Below are positions 58,397 through 64,000 of a stretch of DNA of 64,000 nucleotides, one piece after another. The first letter of the stretch is position 1; the number at the start of each line of letters is the position of its first letter. Source of the stretch: Adiantum capillus-veneris (taxonomy: Eukaryota; Streptophyta; Polypodiopsida; Polypodiales; Pteridaceae); assembly GCA_014529385.2 (NCBI GenBank), contig CM043963.1, positions 101,102,912 to 101,166,911 of the forward strand, written 5' to 3'. The notes beneath the pieces are model-generated. The model had not been told where the DNA came from. It made no database searches and worked only from the letters and a program-made list of their open reading frames with translations. The position numbers and the translations under genes were made by a program.

Positions 58397-59450
58397 TGCC
58401 CGGAGCGCAACATTATGCATAGGAGGGAAATTTGTGAGTACTCCAATTATGTACATCCCTTTGGGGATGTCATTTTTTCTGATTGGTACCCTCTATCAGA
58501 CCCAATATGGGTGCCAAATCTGAAGGAATATGATAAGTGGGCCCTCATACTTGATTTGAATGGCCTTTTAGTTACCATTGTAGAGACACGCTTTGGTGAG
58601 AAGTCTCCTACATATGTAGGAGAAAGGATAAATAGTCTGCCCTCTCAAGAAGTGTATTATCGCAAAGACAACCACAACTTCTTGGATTGGTGCATCAAAT
58701 TTTTCAATGTGTCTATATGGAGCAGTTTCATGACCCCTAAAGTGGAAGGAATTCTAGACATTGTCTTCAAATTGCAGCAGCCTCTGCTATCAGGTGTTAT
58801 GTCACAACAAGATTGTAGAAGGGCATCTTGGCTGATGCACAATAGGCATGTATTCTTCAAAGGCTTGAAGTTATTTTAAAGAAAAAACCCACAGTTTAGG
58901 CACGAAAACAGTCTTATGATTGATGATAGCAGATACAAAGTGTGCCAAAATGATGAAGGCACTTGGATTCTTGCTCCCAAGTTGGAGCACCAGATAAAAA
59001 AGTAGCGACAAGACTTCTTGGAAGACACTTTAAAGGACTGGTTATTTCTATGGTTACAATTGGAGGATCGTAATGCTAATACGACTGACTAAGTGTTTGA
59101 TACTGGCAAGGATTCATTTTCTAATGCAATCTTAATCCAATTGGAAATCAATCAAAGAACCTATGACGAAGCCCAATAGAGGGAAGCAATCTGGCAGTGA
59201 CAAATGGAGGCCGACCTAGAAGCTCAAAGGAATGAGAAGGAACGGCTAGAGAGGGAAAGAGTGGAGAGAGAAATATTAGAGCGTCTCAAGCGGGAGGAGG
59301 AATCAGAGAAACCAAAGGTCAATTACAAACTTTCGCGAAATAGTAAACAATCAGATTCCCATGTAATGATGGGAATCACCCTTTTAATATACAAAGCTTT
59401 CATCAGTTTTGACATTTTTGAGGGAAAATTTGTGTGTGTCTACTAGCAGG
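58397..59450 (+). pseudogene. FCP1/NIF-like HAD phosphatase domain protein, 3' part
   Basis: The frame (58415-58879, open upstream to the transposon) shows a HAD motif I variant WALILDLNGLLVT (usual DLDETL; plant DLNGLL relatives exist). Then come YYRKDNHNFLDWCIKFFNVS and IWSSFMTPKVEGILD, the 'vRPg...FL.....f.i.iWTs....v..vL' core of the FCP1 homology domain. After a TAA it continues in frame with NSLMIDDSRYKVCQNDEGTW, the motif III DDS...N..GTW. A highly charged helical tail follows (KERLERERVEREILERLKRE, 59204-59300). The family dephosphorylates proteins such as the RNA polymerase II tail. The N in DLNG and at least two stops argue against activity here. The 5' part is at 50630-50817. Confidence 0.7.
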
Positions 59451-59499
59451 TTTGTTGCTTTGTTCCTTTTGTTGGTTTTTTTGAATAGAAATCGCATTT

Positions 59500-59670
59500 T
59501 AATGGTATAACCCACTCATGGAGTGGTAGAAAGAATTTTGACATTAGTTCCAGCACGGTGGAAACTAGTCTTAAAACCACCAACAGGTTGTGGTAGAAAT
59601 TATGTCCTAGTAGAAACCAATGGTAGAAACTAATAGAAAGAATTTAGAAACCTAACCCTTTGAAGACCTT
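59500..59670 (+). repeat. short block of AAACCACC/GGTAGAAA repeats
   Basis: Copies of GGTAGAAA and GGTGGAAAC with AAACCACC lie after the FCP1-like gene. They match in motif the minisatellites at 49.15-49.61 and 61.73-64.0 kb. Confidence 0.65.
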
Positions 59671-59859
59671 GCACTGATTTGCTTGAAGGAAAATGGACAA
59701 GAAACAGCGCACGTTTTTTAGAAATAGTGAGATGGTTTCAGATAAGAAGAGGCAACAGCCAAATGCAGTACATTCTTATGAGCAGATTTGAAAGAGAAGA
59801 GCCAACAACCAAATGTATACATTCTTATGAATGGATTTGAATACATTGTCCATAGTTTT

Positions 59860-61680
59860 CAACACTCATCCTCCTCAATGGCTACTCTATTGTCTACCTC
59901 TAGATCTATCGGTATGCTATTATACACTGCCTCATAAACTTCTAATGACATTCTATATAGACTATTGTAACTCTCCACTTCTTCCATGGGAATTTTGATG
60001 GCTCTCACCAGTGGCTTTTTCTGGAGGATGGTGTATGTTCTTCCATCATAGAACATCCCTGTTACAAAGTAGGACCCCCTATCAATAGTATTTCCTCATC
60101 CATCTTGCATGTGCCTTTTGGCCCTTTAGTTTGACTCAATGCACTTGAGAACATAAAACTCTGCACCTTCATTATTGGCTTGTTTTTCATTGACTACAAA
60201 GTTGTCTCCAACTATGAGAGAATCACTCAAAGCATCGTGATGGCCTGTGTACAAGGGCTCATCAACATCCTCTTCATCATCATTAATTACCTACTGCATC
60301 AATGGGGACAATAATGTGATACATTCAACTTCCAACATAGGCCTTCTTTGTGCATATTCTCCAAGTCCCCCTACAAGAACCAACTGCAGAACCATGCCAA
60401 CCACCTAAACCTAAGTTCTTGGGCATTGTGGGAATCATATCCGTTAACACTATGAATGGAGCGAGATTGAGGAATAGCTTCACTATCCCAACTGATGTTG
60501 CGGTCTACATCTTCTTCTTTGATCTCCCAGAAACCTTGCCTTCTCCATTTGAACTTGAGTACTTGATCCATAGAAAGGCCACGACATCTCTTGCACATTT
60601 CATAGGTACACCATCTACCTTGAGTTGCTCTTGTGTCAATGCTCTCTTAATAACTACACCGGCTCCATCATGTTCACCCTTGCCATTACCTGAGCAAAAG
60701 AAGTTCCATAGCATTTCAATACCTGTGAGTTGTTTGTATCGTGCAACGAAGTAAAACGGTCTCTTTGCCTTGAATTGGGATGGTGCTCCATCTAGCCACA
60801 CCCAATGATACTTTGGTACCATCCCTTGTTCTTTCAACCATTTGTGATGCAGCAGTAAGCAATGTTGAACAAACAATGTATTATGCTTTTTGTCATCATA
60901 TATATAGAAATGAACAAACTTTTTGACCGCACCGTTCACCTAGAAGTGGTTATATGCACCAAAATTGTGACCTAGAAGGAGTGCCAATGCATGGATTGGA
61001 TTTCATTTTTCTCTTTAAAAGTGTAATTCTTGGTAAATTCAATGATGAAGATAGTTTTATCGGCCAAAAATCATTGAAGAGAGTCCTCAAATTTTTCATC
61101 TTGCCACCTGCAAATGAAATTGTGTTTAATGAACTTCTTAAGGTGCGTATGAAACATATGGAAAAGCTCACTACAGGGTAGTTTCTTGTGCAAAAGATCC
61201 TTTCTTTTATTTTTTCTCTTTTTCAAATTGCTACCAGTAATGTCGTTAACATCGATTACTATTTCAGCATCCTCAAAAAATTTAACAACAACCTGCAAAT
61301 CCTTCTTGCCAAGCTCTCGTGGACACAAGGCAATTTTTTTGGTGCCACAATCAGCATAATTGCTCACTAGAAAATTGTACTTGTGAAAAGCTGAATAGGT
61401 GGGCTTGGGGAAGAAAATAGACTCACATAAAGTTGTAGTACTCTTGTATGCATGGTTAGAATCACTGCAAGAAGTAGTGTGTAAGTCATGGGCACACATT
61501 GAGCATGTGAAATCATATGCAACTCCATGTAGGCCAAAAAACTTATGTCGTAGATGTGATTTATTGCTTTCCTTATATATGCCATTTGCACATGCACAAT
61601 GCAGCAACATGTAATTCTTTCCTTGAGCTTGCGCACAAAATATGGCTTTAGATACTCAAAACATCGTCATTGAATTTGAA
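59860..61680 (-). pseudogene. element B transposase-like protein, decayed
   Basis: It reads leftwards from ~61610: MLLHCACANGIYKESNKSHL, a Cys/His-rich part (DFTCSMCAHDLHTTSCSDSNH), VVVKFFEDAEIVIDVND, LHKKLPCSELFHMFHTHLKK and FIKHNFICRWQ. All are homologous to the element A protein. The core follows: IIEFTKNYTFKEKNEIQSMH (equivalent to VDFAENY in A, with the first catalytic D changed to E), HFYIYDDKKHNTLFVQHC, HWVWLDGAPSQFKAKRPF, YFVARYKQLTGIEMLWNFF, then CSGNGKGEHDGAGVVIKRAL. A shifted frame gives RRQGFWEIKEEDVDRN, and 60056-59859 is a C-terminal piece. Stops and frame changes, plus the altered first acidic residue, make it inactive. The order DFAENY, SDGxxSQF, GKGxxDGxG suggests an RNase-H-fold DDE transposase. 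Confidence 0.6.
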
Positions 61681-61732
61681 CGTCTGGATATGAAACTTTC
61701 AAATAGCTCCACCTAAAAAACAACGCAATGAT

Positions 61733-64000
61733 CAAAGCTAGAAACCAGGTAGTTCAATCACCAAAGCACAGTAGTGCTACAAGCTACAATAAAATTGCTA
61801 GAAACCTCCCAAAAATAGCCAAAAACCTCCCAAGAACTACTAAAAACCTCCCAATTAGTGTTGCAAAAAACCTCCCAATCAAAGCTAGGAACCTCCCAAG
61901 AATAGCTAGAAACCTGACAAGAAAAGCTAAAAACCTCTCAGGAACTACTAATAACCTCCAAGCAGTGCTAGAAAACAAGAATCTATCGCTAGAAACCTCC
62001 CAAGCACTATTGATAGCCATTTAATTGCTACTTGAAACCACCTAGTCAAAGCTAGAAACCATATGTCACATTGCCAGAAACCACCTTGTCATAGAACTAC
62101 CAATCATCTACTCAGTACAACAAACCACATATTGACAGCTAGAAACCTATCAACAGGCAGTACATACTTAGTGCTAGAAACCATAAACAAGTCAAGCACT
62201 ACCAGAAAACACTCGTACAAACCTGTCAAGGATTACGAAGAAACACCTACTCGGTGCTAGAAACCCGGTTTTCCAATCACCAAAGCACAACAAAGCTACA
62301 AAGCACTAGAGAACTGCTAGAAACCTGTCAAGAAAATCTAGAAATCTCTCAAGAACTACTAATAACCTTCCACCAAGCAGTGCTCAAAAACTAGAATCTA
62401 CCGCTAGAAACCTCCCAAGCACTATTGATAACCATTAAATTGCTACTTGAAACAACCTAGTCAAAGGGAGAAACCATATGTCACATTGCTAGAAACCACT
62501 TGTCATAGAACTACCAATTATCTTACCATTGCAACAAACCACATAGCCACAGCTAGAAACCTATTAAAAAGTAGTACAAACCTACCAATAACTACTAGAA
62601 AGCACCTACTTAGTGCCAAAAACCAGAAACAAGTCAAGCACTACCAAGAAAAATTCGTAAAACTTGTCAAGGATTACTAAGAAACACCTAGTCAATGCTA
62701 GAAACCCGGTAGTCCAATTACCAAAGCACAACATTGCTACAAGGCACTAGAGAACTGCTAGAAACTTAGCAAGAATTTCTAGGAACCTCCCAAGCACTAT
62801 TGATAACCATCTTATCGCTACTTGAAACCACCTTTGTCAAAGTTAAAAACCATGTGTCACATTGCTAGAAACCACCTTGTCAAAGCTAGAAACCACCTAC
62901 TTGAAACCACCTTGTCAAAGCTAGAAACCACCTACTTGAAACCACCTAGTCAAAGCTAAAAACCACCTACTTGAAACCACCTAGTCAAAGCTAGAAACCA
63001 TGTGTCACATTGCTAGAAACCACCTTGTCAAAGCTAGAAACCACCTAGTCAAAGCTAGAAACCATGTGTCACATTGCTAGAAACCACCTTGTCAAAGAAC
63101 TACCAATCATCTACTCAGTGCAACAAACCAAATAGTTGAAGCTAGAAACCTATCAACAAGTAGTACAAACCTCCCAATAACTATTAGAAAGCACCTACTT
63201 AGTGCTAGAAACTAGAAACAATTCAAGCACTACACCAGGAAACACTCGTACAAACCTATCAAGCATTACTAAGAAACGCCTACCCAGTGCTAGAAACTTG
63301 ACGATCCAATCACAAAAGCACATTAGTGTTACAAAGCACTAGAGAACTACTAGAAACCTGTCAAGAAAAGCTCTTAACCTCTCAAGAACTGCTAATAACA
63401 TTCCAAGCAGTGCTCAAAAACTAGAATCTATCGCTAGAAACCTCGCAACCACTATTGATAACCATTTGATTGCTACTTGAAACCACCTAGTCAAAGTGAG
63501 AAACCATATGTCACATTGCTAGAAACCACCTTGTCATAGAACTACCAATCATCTACCTAGTGCAACAAACCGCATAGTCGCAACTAGAAACCTGTCAAAA
63601 AGCAGTACAAACCTCCCAATAACTACTAGAAAGCACCTACTTAGTGCTAGAAACCAGAAACAAGTCAACCACTACCAACAAACACTCGCACAAACCTGTC
63701 AAGTATTACTAAGAAACACCTACGCAGTGCTAGAAACCTGGTAGTCCTATCACCAAAGCACAATAGTGCTACAAAGCACTAGAGAACTATTAGAAACCTA
63801 ACAAGAAAAGCTAGAAACCTCTCAAGAACTGCTAATAACCTTCCAAGTAGTGCTATAAAACTAGAATCTTTTGTTATAAACCTCCCAAGCACTAATGATA
63901 ACCATTTGATTGCTACTTGAAACCATCTAATCAAAGTTAGAAACCATATTTCAAATTGCTAGAAACCACCTTCTCATAGAACTACCTACTTAGTGCAACA
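61733..64000 (+). repeat. TAGAAACC minisatellite array with higher-order structure
   Basis: More than 80 copies of a degenerate 10-25 bp unit centred on GCTAGAAACC(A/T)CC. A higher-order block of roughly 450-550 bp recurs at least four times. It contains 'ccatatgtcacattgctagaaaccacc', 'gaactaccaatcatctac', 'gtacaaacctcccaataactac', 'cactcgtacaaacctgtcaag' and 'cctcccaagcactattgataacc' in the same order, starting near 62060, 62470, 63070 and 63500. The array continues past the window end. Confidence 0.9.

Larger units (their letters stand above)
47600..64000. mobile_element. element B: relative of element A, interrupted by hAT copy 2, right end outside the window
   Basis: It holds a plus-strand gene homologous to element A ORF1 (47608-49030) and a minus-strand transposase homologous to that of element A (61680-59860), convergent as in A. 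Between them are an AAACCACC minisatellite, a repeated coding block and an FCP1-like gene split by hAT copy 2. Beyond the transposase a TAGAAACC minisatellite runs to the window end. No TIR like that of element A was found, so the left border is a guess (placed at the first exon). That the FCP1-like gene belongs to the element is inferred from position only. Confidence 0.55.

Noticed and set aside
61733-64000. CRISPR-like array
   Set aside because: Units are short, degenerate and unevenly spaced, with no unique spacers and no cas genes, in a eukaryotic transposon context. It is a minisatellite.
47600-64000. Element B TIR identical to that of element A
   Set aside because: GGGTGGATGCATGAATAGGT was looked for on both strands from 45 to 64 kb and not found. 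The ends remain undefined.

Overview
The window looks like a transposon-dense nuclear segment of a land-plant genome. The plant signs are a cytosolic ribosomal protein eL27/uL15-type (RPL27A) copy, a plant-type uL18 'L18p/L5e' gene, Ty1/copia, LINE and CACTA fragments, GT-AG introns, and very long (GA)n/(CT)n tracts. The mix of a MYND/DUF4470 fragment, long GA tracts and nested, decayed elements makes a fern or other non-seed plant plausible, but the sequence alone does not settle the lineage. Only one gene reads as an intact host gene: uL18-like, 31073-31441 on the minus strand. Almost everything else is mobile DNA or its remains.

Layout. 0-3.3 kb: a CACTA-associated fragment (Transposase_24-like) and a decayed LINE on the minus strand. 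4.76-11.42 kb: a degenerate Ty1/copia element with a small non-autonomous LTR element (6.5-8.5 kb) nested in it. 11.93-18.22 kb: 'element A', a 6.3-kb DNA transposon with a near-perfect ~25-bp terminal inverted repeat (TIR). It carries a coiled-coil/RING-like gene (plus strand), an intronic ACCGGT minisatellite, a convergent DDE-like transposase (minus strand), and a nested gag-only LTR fragment with an intact Gag. 18.6-20.3 kb: a retropepsin-containing LTR remnant. 22.65-29.09 kb and 50.82-58.39 kb: two inverted copies of one hAT transposon family. 29.6-32.3 kb: an RPL27A pseudogene and the uL18-like gene. 33.9-34.8 kb: a MYND/DUF4470 pseudogene. 39.4-45.6 kb: a pair of long AT-rich direct repeats with an inner satellite. 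47.5 kb to the window end: 'element B', a relative of element A whose FCP1-like phosphatase gene is split by hAT copy 2 and whose distal part is a long TAGAAACC minisatellite.

Main result. The hAT elements are not simple transposase-only elements. Copy 2 (7,571 bp) encodes a BED-finger hAT transposase on one strand. On the opposite strand, convergent, it encodes a protein with all the key protein-kinase catalytic motifs and a second coiled-coil-containing protein. Each end has the same layout: a TIR, TTTCGATCGAAA palindromes, a leader segment ending in a good 5' splice site, and then a 1-1.3 kb intron-like region packed with hairpin repeats before the start codon. Copy 1 (6,432 bp) has an exact 8-bp target-site duplication (GTAGGAAC) and is an internal-deletion derivative lacking most of the kinase. 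Element A/B is a second, apparently uncharacterised, two-gene DNA transposon family. In both of its copies the motif of an internal minisatellite matches a motif near an end of the same element.
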